A stretch of DNA of 64,000 nucleotides, from positions 1 to 64,000 of the forward strand of contig NZ_RJKQ01000005.1 of assembly GCF_003751845.1 (NCBI RefSeq), given 5' to 3'. This document shows, one piece after another, positions 49,194 through 56,309 of this stretch. The position numbers and the translations under genes were made by a program. Within the stretch, counting starts at the first letter, position 1, and each line of letters starts with the position of its first letter. Under the pieces are notes generated by a model. The model had not been told where the DNA came from and did not search any database. It was given only the letters and a program-made list of their open reading frames with translations. The DNA comes from Enterobacter sp. BIGb0383 (GTDB lineage Bacteria; Pseudomonadota; Gammaproteobacteria; Enterobacterales; Enterobacteriaceae).

Positions 49194-49575
49194 AAAAACC
49201 ATCAAATAAATCAAATTCTCACAAGCAATGAATCATCCCCCTCAAGCCCCCCCAAGGTTGAACATCTATTAGATAAAGAATCAATTGTCGTACGAAAAAC
49301 TCTACCATACTGTAGGGTTATGGTCACACGACTGTACTAATGACCCCATCCAGCAGAAATTAGGCCAAAGAATAGGGTCGGTGGTGAGCTGCTTCACAAG
49401 CTATACCACCAACTCCGGGCTCAATGATTTATCCTCATTTTCCAGTCTGCGTTCTCCCCCTGTCAGGGGCTTTAAGTCACTATAAATATCTAAGCTCCTG
49501 GTACTAACACTCCAGTTAATCCGCACAGCAGCATACTCATGCTCCGAAATTAAATAATTAATACGCCAGCGCGCA
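49194..49575. other. Non-coding stretch before cos
   Basis: About 380 bases without a convincing gene, between the cargo gene and the cos site. A possible short stem around the CCCCCTGTCAGGGGC segment near 49456-49470 is the only structure noticed. Confidence 0.4.
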
Positions 49576-49594
49576 ATGCTTTCCCCGCCACGCC
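49576..49594 (-). other. cos: P2/P4-type cos site (19-nt cohesive end)
   Basis: The minus strand reads GGCGTGGCGGGGAAAGCAT, which by memory matches the P2/P4 cohesive end at 17 of 19 positions and resembles that of phage 186. The flanking TGCGCGCTGGCG also resembles the conserved cos surroundings. It would let a P2-like helper terminase package this element. Confidence 0.8.
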
Positions 49595-49615
49595 TGCCCG
49601 CTTTATGGGTCGGTT

Positions 49616-49716
49616 TTCATGCAGTTGCATGAAGGGGCTCAGGCCGTGTCAGCACTGGCCCGGAGCGGGATAAAAAATTCAGCGTTTTGCATGCAAATTC
49701 ATGCACCTGGTGCATG
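49616..49716. repeat. Cluster of GCATG palindromes next to cos
   Basis: Three palindromes share the core: TTCATGCAGTTGCATGAA (49616-49633), TTGCATGCAA (49687-49696) and CATGCACCTGGTGCATG (49700-49716). They lie 20-140 bases from cos in non-coding DNA and may bind a protein such as a terminase or repressor. The binding partner is unknown. Confidence 0.55.
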
Positions 49717-49842
49717 CAGTCCTATTTTTATAAAAAATACGGCAATTTTCGGGAATTTAATTCGATTTTTTATGGGCGGGACGGCGTTTGGACAGGCGAA
49801 AAATCGAGCTGATTTAGTTGTTTTTTGGGTGGGTTTTCTGAG

Positions 49843-49870
49843 CGGGGCAGGCCTGAAAAGACCTGCCCCG
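49843..49870 (-). terminator. Terminator of the ogr transcript
   Basis: A 9-bp stem CGGGGCAGG / CCTGCCCCG with a 10-base loop lies 22 bases past the ogr stop codon. The following T run is weak. Confidence 0.6.
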
Positions 49871-49892
49871 GATTAATTATTTTCTGGCGCTG

Positions 49893-50135
49893 TCAGTGCC
49901 GCTGTGACACGCGGGCCCGGTCCTGGAGGACAGGAGGAAGAACGGGGACAGCTGCCGGGGCGGGAGCTTCTGTCTGTGCCGGAGGGCGAATAATTTCATC
50001 AATGGATTCCAGGGTGCGGAAGGTGGCCGAGCAGAACACGTTGACGCACTGAAGATAGCTCTGTTTGACGTTATCCGATAAATAGCGACTGGTGCGCACG
50101 TGGGCGGCCTTTTTGCAGTACGGACAGCGCATCAT
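49893..50135 (-). CDS. ogr: Ogr/Delta-family late transcription activator
   Basis: The 80-residue zinc-binding protein (MMRCPYCKKAAHVRTSRY, then C-x4-C in QCVNVFCSATF) belongs to the Ogr/Delta family, which binds upstream of P2/P4 late promoters and recruits RNA polymerase via its alpha subunit. P4 Delta has two such domains; this has one, then a Pro/Ala-rich tail. GGAGG lies 7 bases before the ATG. Its start overlaps the stop codon of the 44-codon gene upstream. Confidence 0.88.
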   Translation of the reverse strand: MMRCPYCKKAAHVRTSRYLSDNVKQSYLQCVNVFCSATFRTLESIDEIIRPPAQTEAPAPAAVPVLPPVLQDRARVSQRH

Positions 50136-50266
50136 GACTTCACCTCCGCCTGCAGGCTGTCTTTTGCTGTGACCCGGCTCAGGTTGTCATTGATGCGATA
50201 GCCGGTTTGTGGCTCCGGCTTACTGCCCGTGATTTTGCGTACTGCACTGGTGACGTTCGTTTTCAT
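50132..50266 (-). CDS. Small 44-residue satellite protein
   Basis: The frame MKTNVTSAVRKITGSKPEPQ... ends with its TGA overlapping the tandem start codons of ogr, a coupling typical of real gene pairs. It lies directly downstream of a TGT-N12-ACA Ogr-type site, so it is the first gene of the late operon, where P4 has sid. It is basic and has no recognised domain. The ribosome-binding site is weak (AGAGAG). Confidence 0.55.
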   Translation of the reverse strand: MKTNVTSAVRKITGSKPEPQTGYRINDNLSRVTAKDSLQAEVKS

Positions 50267-50338
50267 TCTCTGGCTCTCTGTGTTTTCAACCTGATGCCAT
50301 TCTGCCGACCTTCAGACAACAACACGACGTAATGCCGT

Positions 50339-50356
50339 TGTGGTATCCCTGACACA
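50339..50356 (-). promoter_or_regulatory. Ogr/Delta binding site of the late promoter
   Basis: TGT-N12-ACA reads perfectly on the minus strand (TGTGTCAGGGATACCACA). P2/P4 late promoters have this element centred at -55. A -10-like CAGAAT about 35 bases downstream, before the 44-codon gene, is consistent with it. Confidence 0.7.
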
Positions 50357-50432
50357 AAACAATGCATAACCCCCTGCTTGCCAGAGAAATGTCTCAGGAA
50401 AACCTGTCTCACCGTTTGTTTTTTTACTTATA

Positions 50433-50537
50433 ACTATTCACTACTCTTCACCTAAAAGAAAAAGATAAGTAATACAATAAATTAAAGGGTGAACAGTTGA
50501 GAGAAGAGTGTTCATCGACTGTTCACAAGTGTTCACT
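50433..50537. repeat. Replication iterons, P4 ori1-like
   Basis: Six copies of a 10-base motif close to GGTGAACAGT, the P4 alpha-protein iteron, were found: ACTATTCACT and ACTCTTCACC in tandem (50433-50452), GGTGAACAGT exact (50488-50497), AGTGTTCATC (50507-50516), ACTGTTCACA (50518-50527) and AGTGTTCACT (50528-50537). They surround an AT-rich segment. The site between ogr/delta and alpA/vis is where P4 ori1 lies. Confidence 0.8.
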
Positions 50538-50806
50538 CGCTGTGTTTTGTCCGGCTGGCTTGCTCAGACTTTTTTCCGGTTAAGCGGAGGGGAATACATA
50601 AATAAAAGTCATCAGGAATGGGCTATCAGTTTGCCATTGATGACCACAAGATTGTCAGCGTTTGCCACTGTATAAAAATCGTTCTGTTGTGTGGTGGGCC
50701 CATACATATTGACTTGTTGCTCCCGGGCAAAATATTCACAAAATAGGAAGCTACCCGAAGCCGGACGGACACGACCGGCCCTGTATGGACTTAATGAGGT
50801 AGCCTG

Positions 50807-51073
50807 ATGCAAACCGCTTTTTCTTCCCCTTCCTCCGCCCCGGCGGTCCCCCCGATGCCCTTTTCTGACACCGTTCAGGAGCGCTTTATCCGTCTGCCGG
50901 AAGTGATGCACCTCTGCGGCCTGTCCCGCTCCACGATTTATGACCTCATCAGCCGTGAAGCTTTCCCGAAACAGATTTCTCTCGGGGGCAAGAACGTGGC
51001 CTGGGCGCACACCGAAATTACCGCCTGGATGACCGACCGTATCGCCGCCCGTAACCAGGGCTATGACGCATGA
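50807..51073 (+). CDS. alpA: AlpA-family regulator (P4 Vis-like)
   Basis: The 88-residue protein has a Ser/Pro-rich N-terminus and then an AlpA winged-helix domain ([21 protein letters not shown] ... [14 protein letters not shown]). In P4 the homologue Vis is an excisionase and represses the late promoter. It ends in an ATGA overlap with the ash frame. A TTGACT at 50709-50714 with an AT-rich -10 region may be its promoter. Confidence 0.9.
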   Translation: MQTAFSSPSSAPAVPPMPFSDTVQERFIRLPEVMHLCGLSRSTIYDLISREAFPKQISLGGKNVAWAHTEITAWMTDRIAARNQGYDA

Positions 51074-51621
51074 CGATGGTTGCCCTGCACAAAGCCCCTT
51101 TTTCTGGCTTGCATCTGTTGTGTGTTTCCTGGTACAGTTTTCCAGCTGTCGCAAAATCGGCAGCCGGGATTGGCGTCCCGAATAACTTCAAGGCGACACG
51201 ACACGCGCCATGCGTGTTTTTTTATGTCGTTGCTCAGGCACACCCTTTTTCTGGACTCTGGTTTTTTTGCTGGGGTTCGTATCAGATAATGGTGGCCCGG
51301 GCGGGGCAGCCTTCGGGCTGGCCGGTTCCCTTGAAGGCCGGTTACGCCAACCCCGCTCGGGCTACCACCAGTGAAATTGGCGTTTCCGGTGGTAGTTTTT
51401 TAAACTACTTCAAGGATATTGCCCTTATGGCGACGACCCTCACCCCGTCACACCCACAATTCGTCTTCATGTTTGCCGCCGTTCTGCGCGCAGACCGTCA
51501 ACCCCGTATCTGTATGCTTCGCACCGTGGCCGGTGATGAACAGGCTGCACGTCTTACTCTCGCTCGCGATTACATCCTCGCGTTTGCCGGTCGTCTGCCG
51601 GTGACGGAGGTGGGCCTGTGA
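51070..51621 (+). CDS. ash: Ash-family open frame spanning the immunity RNA
   Basis: A 183-codon frame starts in an ATGA overlap with alpA and begins [20 protein letters not shown], the look of the Ash family of P4-like prophages. It passes through the C4-type RNA and its terminator and ends with the Icd-like 64 residues. Whether the whole frame is translated is doubtful, as its middle is constrained by RNA structure. Frames like this are nonetheless conserved in related elements. Confidence 0.5.
   Translation: MTMVALHKAPFSGLHLLCVSWYSFPAVAKSAAGIGVPNNFKATRHAPCVFFYVVAQAHPFSGLWFFCWGSYQIMVARAGQPSGWPVPLKAGYANPARATTSEIGVSGGSFLNYFKDIALMATTLTPSHPQFVFMFAAVLRADRQPRICMLRTVAGDEQAARLTLARDYILAFAGRLPVTEVGL
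51291..51369 (+). ncRNA. C4/CI-type antisense immunity RNA
   Basis: The 5' segment GGTGGCCCGGGCGGGG (51291-51306) pairs with CCCCGCTCGGGCTACCACC (51351-51369), enclosing two further hairpins, CAGCCTTCGGGCTG and GGCCGGTTcccttgaaGGCCGGTT-type sequence. This closed multi-hairpin shape is that of C4 RNA of P1/P7 and CI RNA of P4, which silence the replication operon by pairing with the nascent transcript. It lies between alpA and the kil-like gene, as in P4. Confidence 0.75.
51362..51401 (+). terminator. Terminator competing with the C4 RNA stem
   Basis: CTACCACC (51362-51369) can pair with GGTGGTAG (51388-51395), followed by T6. The same CTACCACC also closes the C4 RNA, so the two folds exclude each other. 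This fits premature termination as the immunity mechanism. Confidence 0.7.
51427..51621 (+). CDS. Icd/Kil-like host cell division inhibitor
   Basis: The 64-residue protein [21 protein letters not shown]... resembles the Icd-like proteins of P4-type prophages, in the position of P4 kil; these inhibit cell division when over-expressed. AAGGAT precedes the ATG by 9 bases. It is in frame with the longer ash reading frame and ends in a GTGA overlap with the next gene. It lies downstream of the immunity terminator, so it would be off in the lysogenic state. Confidence 0.7.
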   Translation: MATTLTPSHPQFVFMFAAVLRADRQPRICMLRTVAGDEQAARLTLARDYILAFAGRLPVTEVGL

Positions 51622-51851
51622 AAGACCTGATGCACACCCTGACTCACCATGACCTTGCCTGCCTGGAGCACCTGCGTAATGTCGGCCTGCTGGTCAATGA
51701 GATGGCCCTGGTGCAGGACTGCGCGAATGTACGTCCTGAGGCCCTCCAGCAGTCGCAGCTTAACTCCGTGATTTACCTGATGACCGCCCAGCTCGACGGC
51801 CTGGTGGAGCGCTGCCATCAGCGCTGGCTGACCGGGGAGGACAACGTATGA
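51618..51851 (+). CDS. Small P4-like operon protein, function unknown
   Basis: The 77-residue helical protein ((M)[20 protein letters not shown]...) starts with GTG in a GTGA overlap with the Icd-like gene; GGAGG lies 8 bases upstream. Proteins of this kind precede the primase gene in P4-like elements; P4 epsilon, which binds the P2 repressor, is in this area, but identity was not established. Its stop overlaps the next start (ATGA). Confidence 0.65.
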   Translation: MKDLMHTLTHHDLACLEHLRNVGLLVNEMALVQDCANVRPEALQQSQLNSVIYLMTAQLDGLVERCHQRWLTGEDNV

Positions 51852-52168
51852 AAACGCCCCTGCCTCCCGCCCTGCGCGCTGCGCTGTATCGTCGTGCCGT
51901 GGCCTGTGCCTGGCTGGCCGTATGCGCACGCCAGCACCGCTATGCACACCTCACCCTTGAGATACTCGAATCTGCTATCGCTGACGAGCTGGAGGGTTTC
52001 TACCTGTGCCAGCACGGCGAGGAGAAAGGACGCCAGATTGCCTGTGCCCTGCTGGAAGATTTAATGGAAGCTGGTCCCCTGAAGGCCGCGCCGTCGCTGT
52101 CCTTTCTCGGGCTGGCCGTGATGGATGAACTCTGCGCCCGCCATATCACCGCGCCGGTTCTGCACTGA
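51848..52168 (+). CDS. DUF5375-like P4 operon protein
   Basis: The 106-residue protein ([20 protein letters not shown]) is helical, Ala- and Cys-rich, and resembles the DUF5375 proteins found before the primase in P4-like prophages. The role is unknown. It is coupled to the upstream gene by an ATGA overlap and ends 13 bases before the alpha gene. Confidence 0.7.
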   Translation: MKTPLPPALRAALYRRAVACAWLAVCARQHRYAHLTLEILESAIADELEGFYLCQHGEEKGRQIACALLEDLMEAGPLKAAPSLSFLGLAVMDELCARHITAPVLH

Positions 52169-52181
52169 GGGAGAGTTAAGC

Positions 52182-54539
52182 ATGGCTAAAATGAATGTTA
52201 GTGAAACTGTAAAGCAGGCGTGCGGCCACTGGCCGCGCATTCTTCCGGCCCTGGGTGTGAAGGTGGCTAAGAACCGGCATCAGGCCTGCCCGGTATGTGG
52301 CGGCTCTGACCGTTTCCGCTTCGACGACAAAGAGGGGCGCGGCACCTGGTTCTGCAACCAGTGCGGTGCGGGTGACGGCCTGAGCCTGGTGGAAAAAGCC
52401 TTCGGCGTGTCGGCCTCAGAGGCTGCCCTGAAGGTGAATGCTGTGACCGGGAGCCTGTCCCCGGTTGCCCCGGAGGTGATTGCGGATGCGGAAGCTGAAA
52501 CGGAGACCAGCAGGCGCGCTGCGGCGGTACTTGCCGCCTCCCTGATGGAGAAAACCCGTCTGACCCCCGGCAATGCCTATCTGACCCGTAAGGGCTTCTC
52601 CGGTACGGAATGCCTGACACTGATGGCGACACACAAAACCGGCGGCGTGACCTTTCGCGCCGGGGATATGGTCGTCCCTCTGACAGACGAAACCGGCACG
52701 CTGGTTAACCTTCAGCTTATTAACGCAGAGGGCCTTAAACGCACCCTGAAGGGCGGACAGGTCAAAGGGGCATGCCATATCATCGAAGGACAGAAACAGG
52801 CCGGAAAACGCCTGTGGATAGCGGAGGGCTATGCCACGGCCCTGACCGTCCATCACCTCACCGGCGAAACCGTGATGGTGGCGCTCTCTTCCGTGAACCT
52901 CCTTTCTCTGGCGAGCCTGGCCCGGACTAAACACCCGGCCTGTCAGATTGTCCTCGCCGCTGACCGGGACCTGAACGGTGACGGCCAGAATAAAGCCGCT
53001 GTGGCCGCAGGTGCCTGTCAGGGTATCGTGGCTCTGCCACCGGTATTCGGGGACTGGAATGATGCGTTTATGCAGCAGGGGGAAGACGCCACCCGCAGGG
53101 CGATTAACACCGCGATACAGCCCCCGGCACAAAGCCCGTTCGACACCATGAGCGAGGCGGAGTTTACCGCCATGAGCGCCAGTGAGAAAGCGATGCGGGT
53201 GCATGAGCACTACGGCGAAGCGCTGGCGGTGGATGCGAACGGCCAGCTTCTGTCCCGCTATGAGCAGGGTATCTGGAAAGTGATACCGCCCTCTGACTTT
53301 GCCCGCGACGTGGCCGGTCTGTTCCAGCGCCTGCGCGCCCCGTTCTCGTCCGGGCGAATTGCGTCTGTGGTCGATACCCTGAAACTGATTATTCCCCAGC
53401 AGGCCGCCCCGGCGCGTCGTCTGATTGGTTTTCGCAACGGCGTGCTCGATACCGGCACCGGTGTATTCAGCCCGCACAGTAAAGCCCACTGGCTGCGCAC
53501 GCTCTGTGACGTGGATTTCACCCCGCCGGTCACGGGCGAAACCCTGGAAACTCACGCCCCGAATTTCTGGCGCTGGCTGGACCGCGCCGCAGGGAGCAGT
53601 GCAGCAAAACGTGACGTCATTCTCGCCGCTCTGTTTATGGTGCTGGCGAACCGCTACGACTGGCAGCTCTTCCTCGAGGTCACCGGACCGGGCGGGAGCG
53701 GGAAAAGTATTCTGGCCGAAATCGCCACGATGCTCGCCGGAGAAGACAACGCCACCTCAGCCACCATCGAGACGCTGGAGTCCTCCCGCGAGCGTGCAGC
53801 CCTGATTGGTTTCTCGCTGATACGTCTGCCGGACCAGGAGAAATGGAGTGGCGACGGGGCTGGCCTGAAGGCCATTACCGGGGGGGATGCCGTCTCCGTT
53901 GACCCGAAATACCAGAACGCCTATTCAACCCATATTCCGGCGGTGATTCTGGCCGTGAACAACAACCCAATGCGCTTTACCGACCGCAGCGGAGGAGTCT
54001 CCCGCCGTCGGGTAATTATTCACTTCCCGGAGCAGATTGCCCCGGAAGAGCGCGACCCGCAGCTTAAAGACAAAATTGCCCGCGAGCTGGCCGTCATTGT
54101 GCGCCAGCTGATGCAGCAGTTCAGCGACCCGATGGCCGCCCGCACGCTGCTCCAGGCGCAGCAGAACTCCATTGAAGCGCTCAGCATCAAGCGTGATGCC
54201 GACCCTGCGTTTGATTTTTGCGGATACCTTGAGGCACAAACGGGAACCGACGGAATGTATATGGGCAATGCCAACATTGTCCCGCGCCAGCCCCGCCAGT
54301 ATCTGTACCATGCCTATCTGGTGTACATGGAGGCACACGGCTACAAAAATACCCTCAGCCTCACCATGTTTGGCAAGGGGCTGCCAGCGATGCTGAAAGA
54401 GTACGGGCTGGAATACGACAAGCGGCGTACCAACCAGGGGATGCAGACCAATCTCGCCCTGAAAGAGGAGAGCAATGCTGACTGGCTGCCCCGTTGCGAT
54501 GAACCTGGAACAAGAGAGCCTGTCCTGAATAGCATTTAA
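52182..54539 (+). CDS. P4 alpha-type primase-helicase
   Basis: The 785-residue replication protein (P4 alpha is about 777) joins an N-terminal primase zinc finger (CPVCGGSDRFRF and CNQCG, Cys 36, 39, 58, 61), a Toprim-like primase part (WIAEGYATALTVH near 215; AADRDLNGDGQNKA near 260), and an SF3-type helicase with Walker A GPGGSGKS near 505, followed by an origin-binding C-terminus. It should recognise the iterons at 50433-50537. GGGAG precedes the chosen ATG at 52182. The gene appears intact. Confidence 0.93.
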   Translation: MAKMNVSETVKQACGHWPRILPALGVKVAKNRHQACPVCGGSDRFRFDDKEGRGTWFCNQCGAGDGLSLVEKAFGVSASEAALKVNAVTGSLSPVAPEVIADAEAETETSRRAAAVLAASLMEKTRLTPGNAYLTRKGFSGTECLTLMATHKTGGVTFRAGDMVVPLTDETGTLVNLQLINAEGLKRTLKGGQVKGACHIIEGQKQAGKRLWIAEGYATALTVHHLTGETVMVALSSVNLLSLASLARTKHPACQIVLAADRDLNGDGQNKAAVAAGACQGIVALPPVFGDWNDAFMQQGEDATRRAINTAIQPPAQSPFDTMSEAEFTAMSASEKAMRVHEHYGEALAVDANGQLLSRYEQGIWKVIPPSDFARDVAGLFQRLRAPFSSGRIASVVDTLKLIIPQQAAPARRLIGFRNGVLDTGTGVFSPHSKAHWLRTLCDVDFTPPVTGETLETHAPNFWRWLDRAAGSSAAKRDVILAALFMVLANRYDWQLFLEVTGPGGSGKSILAEIATMLAGEDNATSATIETLESSRERAALIGFSLIRLPDQEKWSGDGAGLKAITGGDAVSVDPKYQNAYSTHIPAVILAVNNNPMRFTDRSGGVSRRRVIIHFPEQIAPEERDPQLKDKIARELAVIVRQLMQQFSDPMAARTLLQAQQNSIEALSIKRDADPAFDFCGYLEAQTGTDGMYMGNANIVPRQPRQYLYHAYLVYMEAHGYKNTLSLTMFGKGLPAMLKEYGLEYDKRRTNQGMQTNLALKEESNADWLPRCDEPGTREPVLNSI

Positions 54540-54862
54540 AGCCGGGCATGAATTTCCCCGGCCAGTTGGCTGGGGACGTTTAATCAAAACGACAGAGCAT
54601 CACACCTCGATATCCCGCCGGTATCGATATTGTTCCCATATGTCCCGATATTAGATATGCCTTCACAAATGTAAATGCTGGAAACTGAAGGTCCGCTAAG
54701 AGCGAAAAACGGACCTTCAAATCCTAACAGGTTCCATTGATTAGCCTTGGCTGTCAGTTACGCCATCGTTAACATGAAGCCGATCGAATAATTCCCTATC
54801 CATTTTTTACAAATACACAGTGGCAAGAAAGATAGATTCTTGCTCATGACAAGCAGAGTGAT
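54540..54862. other. Non-coding stretch after the alpha gene
   Basis: About 320 bases with no gene. It holds a 10-bp hairpin, TGAAGGTCCG / CGGACCTTCA (54686-54719, 14-base loop, no T run), and a CGATA/TATCG inverted repeat near 54607-54625. In P4 the crr iterons and attR lie after alpha, but no GGTGAACAGT copy and no ssrA 3' end repeat is present here. Confidence 0.5.
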
Positions 54863-55771
54863 TCATTTGTATAAAGAGACTTCGCCTTCAGGACGCGTTT
54901 TGAACCTGCGATGCATCCACAGGTATTGCTCAGGGGCACGGAGAATTTCACGCTCGATGATCTTGTTCATATAAGCCGCTGCGGCGACCTTGTCTTCCCC
55001 AGGATAGCCTGACAACGGATTGCTGATATACATGTGATAACCTTTTTTATCGCTACGTCGAATCATGCTAAGTGTGATCAAGTATGCACCAGCGAGTTTT
55101 GACAGAGCATACGTTCCGTTCGTCGTGGCTGCTTTTTTTACCGAGAAAAAAGGTGCAAAAACGCTTCCCTTAGCCCCATAATCCTGGTCTGGTGCAAACC
55201 AAACGGCTTCACCAGCTTTTAGCGCATGAACAAAACCAGATAAATTACGTCGATTAATCATGGTTTTATTTGAACGCATACGCCCTTTTGTCTGTACCCA
55301 TTCCATTAATGGATTATTGTGTGGGCGATACGTTGCCATCATAGGATGGCATAACCCCATTACTCTTCCACACAACTCAAGGGACATAAAATGAATCCCG
55401 ACAACAATTACTCCTCTTGTCGCACCGGTCAGGTTTTCAAGCCCTTCGACATCAAACCATTTTTTGACTCTCGCATCGCTCCAGAACCAGGCCATTCCTG
55501 TTTCCATTAGTCCCAGCCCGAGAGAAACAAAGTTTTTATTGACCATCTGGCTCCGGGCAAACGGTGTCATCTCGGGAAAGCACAGTTCGATATTTCTAAT
55601 CGCAATACCTTCCCGGCGTTTCAGAAAGGGTCTGGATATTTTTCCAAGGCCAGAGCCCAGAATATGTAAAACCGGGTAGGGAAGTTGAACGAGAAGCCAC
55701 AGCAGACCCAAACCAGACCAGGTAAGCCAGTGGCGAGGATGAAGTAAATTATGAGTAAAAGTCTGTGCCAT
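54863..55771 (-). CDS. LpxL/LpxP-family lipid A acyltransferase paralogue
   Basis: The 302-residue protein is of the HtrB/LpxL family, which transfers a secondary acyl chain (laurate, or palmitoleate for LpxP) to Kdo2-lipid A at the inner membrane. It has one N-terminal TM segment (about 16-37), the H-x4-E catalytic pair (GIHFMSLEL), and the conserved FKTRPEGE-type tail; LLHPRHWLTW at the N-terminus is close to E. coli LpxL. It is smaller and more AT-rich than core genes and lies outside the usual lpxL locus, so it is probably an acquired extra copy that may alter lipid A acylation. Confidence 0.85.
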   Translation of the reverse strand: MAQTFTHNLLHPRHWLTWSGLGLLWLLVQLPYPVLHILGSGLGKISRPFLKRREGIAIRNIELCFPEMTPFARSQMVNKNFVSLGLGLMETGMAWFWSDARVKKWFDVEGLENLTGATRGVIVVGIHFMSLELCGRVMGLCHPMMATYRPHNNPLMEWVQTKGRMRSNKTMINRRNLSGFVHALKAGEAVWFAPDQDYGAKGSVFAPFFSVKKAATTNGTYALSKLAGAYLITLSMIRRSDKKGYHMYISNPLSGYPGEDKVAAAAYMNKIIEREILRAPEQYLWMHRRFKTRPEGEVSLYK

Positions 55772-56003
55772 AAATTTCCTTAATGCTAATGAAGGTTATA
55801 ACGCAAAAGGAAAACAATGAGGCAATTCGTCTTTAGCGATACCGGGCAGGCAACATGAACCGGTCTTTCTTTAAAATATCTGAGCCCTTTTGTATAAGGC
55901 ATTAATAATGCCCCTGAGGAATACAGTAATTATTATACGCTTTAATATGAAAATAACTGACATAATTTATGTTAAGTTGTGTCTGAATCAGAATGTCAGA
56001 TAT

Positions 56004-56031
56004 TTGAAATTGAACGTCTGATTTATGATAC
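56004..56031 (+). promoter_or_regulatory. Possible promoter of the YmgB-like gene
   Basis: A -35 TTGAAA (56004-56009) lies 14-16 bases from overlapping -10 candidates TATGAT (56024-56029) and TGATAC (56026-56031). It sits inside a longer open frame that begins with GTG at 55979, which favours the ATG at 56057 as the true start. The remaining bases from 55772 to 56003 are AT-rich and show nothing else. Confidence 0.4.
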
Positions 56032-56056
56032 ACTACCCTTCCGTGAGAAATTTAAG

Positions 56057-56290
56057 ATGAAATCAGAAGACACCCTTGACTGGTATCCGGCACAACTACC
56101 GCCTGTGAAAATTATTCTTGGCGAAGCCGTGCTGGCTGTGGGTAAACAGGGCCGACCGATTAATACCCGCACCTTGCTGGAATACCTTCAGGTCATGCAG
56201 GGCAAACAAAAAAGGCGGGATGACAAAATCGCCATGCAGACTGCGATTGATGTTCTCAGGGATAATCAGCGCATTAACGGCAGACGTTAA
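56057..56290 (+). CDS. Small YmgB/AriR-like regulator (tentative)
   Basis: The 77-residue protein (MKSEDTLDWYPAQLPPVKII) contains LGEAVLAVGKQGRPINTRTLLEYLQ ... (positions about 22-46), which follows the pattern of the YmgB/AriR/YcgZ family of small helical connector proteins acting on the Rcs phosphorelay and biofilm or acid-resistance genes. A GTG start at 55979 would give 103 residues. The ribosome-binding site is weak. It converges on the glucan synthase gene with a 19-base gap. Family assignment is by pattern only. Confidence 0.5.
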   Translation: MKSEDTLDWYPAQLPPVKIILGEAVLAVGKQGRPINTRTLLEYLQVMQGKQKRRDDKIAMQTAIDVLRDNQRINGRR

Positions 56291-56309
56291 TGCACCTCCG
56301 GGATCAGTT

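Noticed and set aside
49619..49876. 85-codon plus-strand frame starting in the GCATG palindromes
   Set aside because: It starts inside palindromic non-coding DNA, runs through the ogr terminator and has no good ribosome-binding site.
50612..51154. 180-codon minus-strand frame opposite alpA
   Set aside because: Most of it is the complement of alpA; only the last 31 codons lie in free DNA and these are noted separately.
51618..51851. Calling this gene P4 epsilon
   Set aside because: The position is suggestive but the sequence could not be matched to epsilon with confidence.
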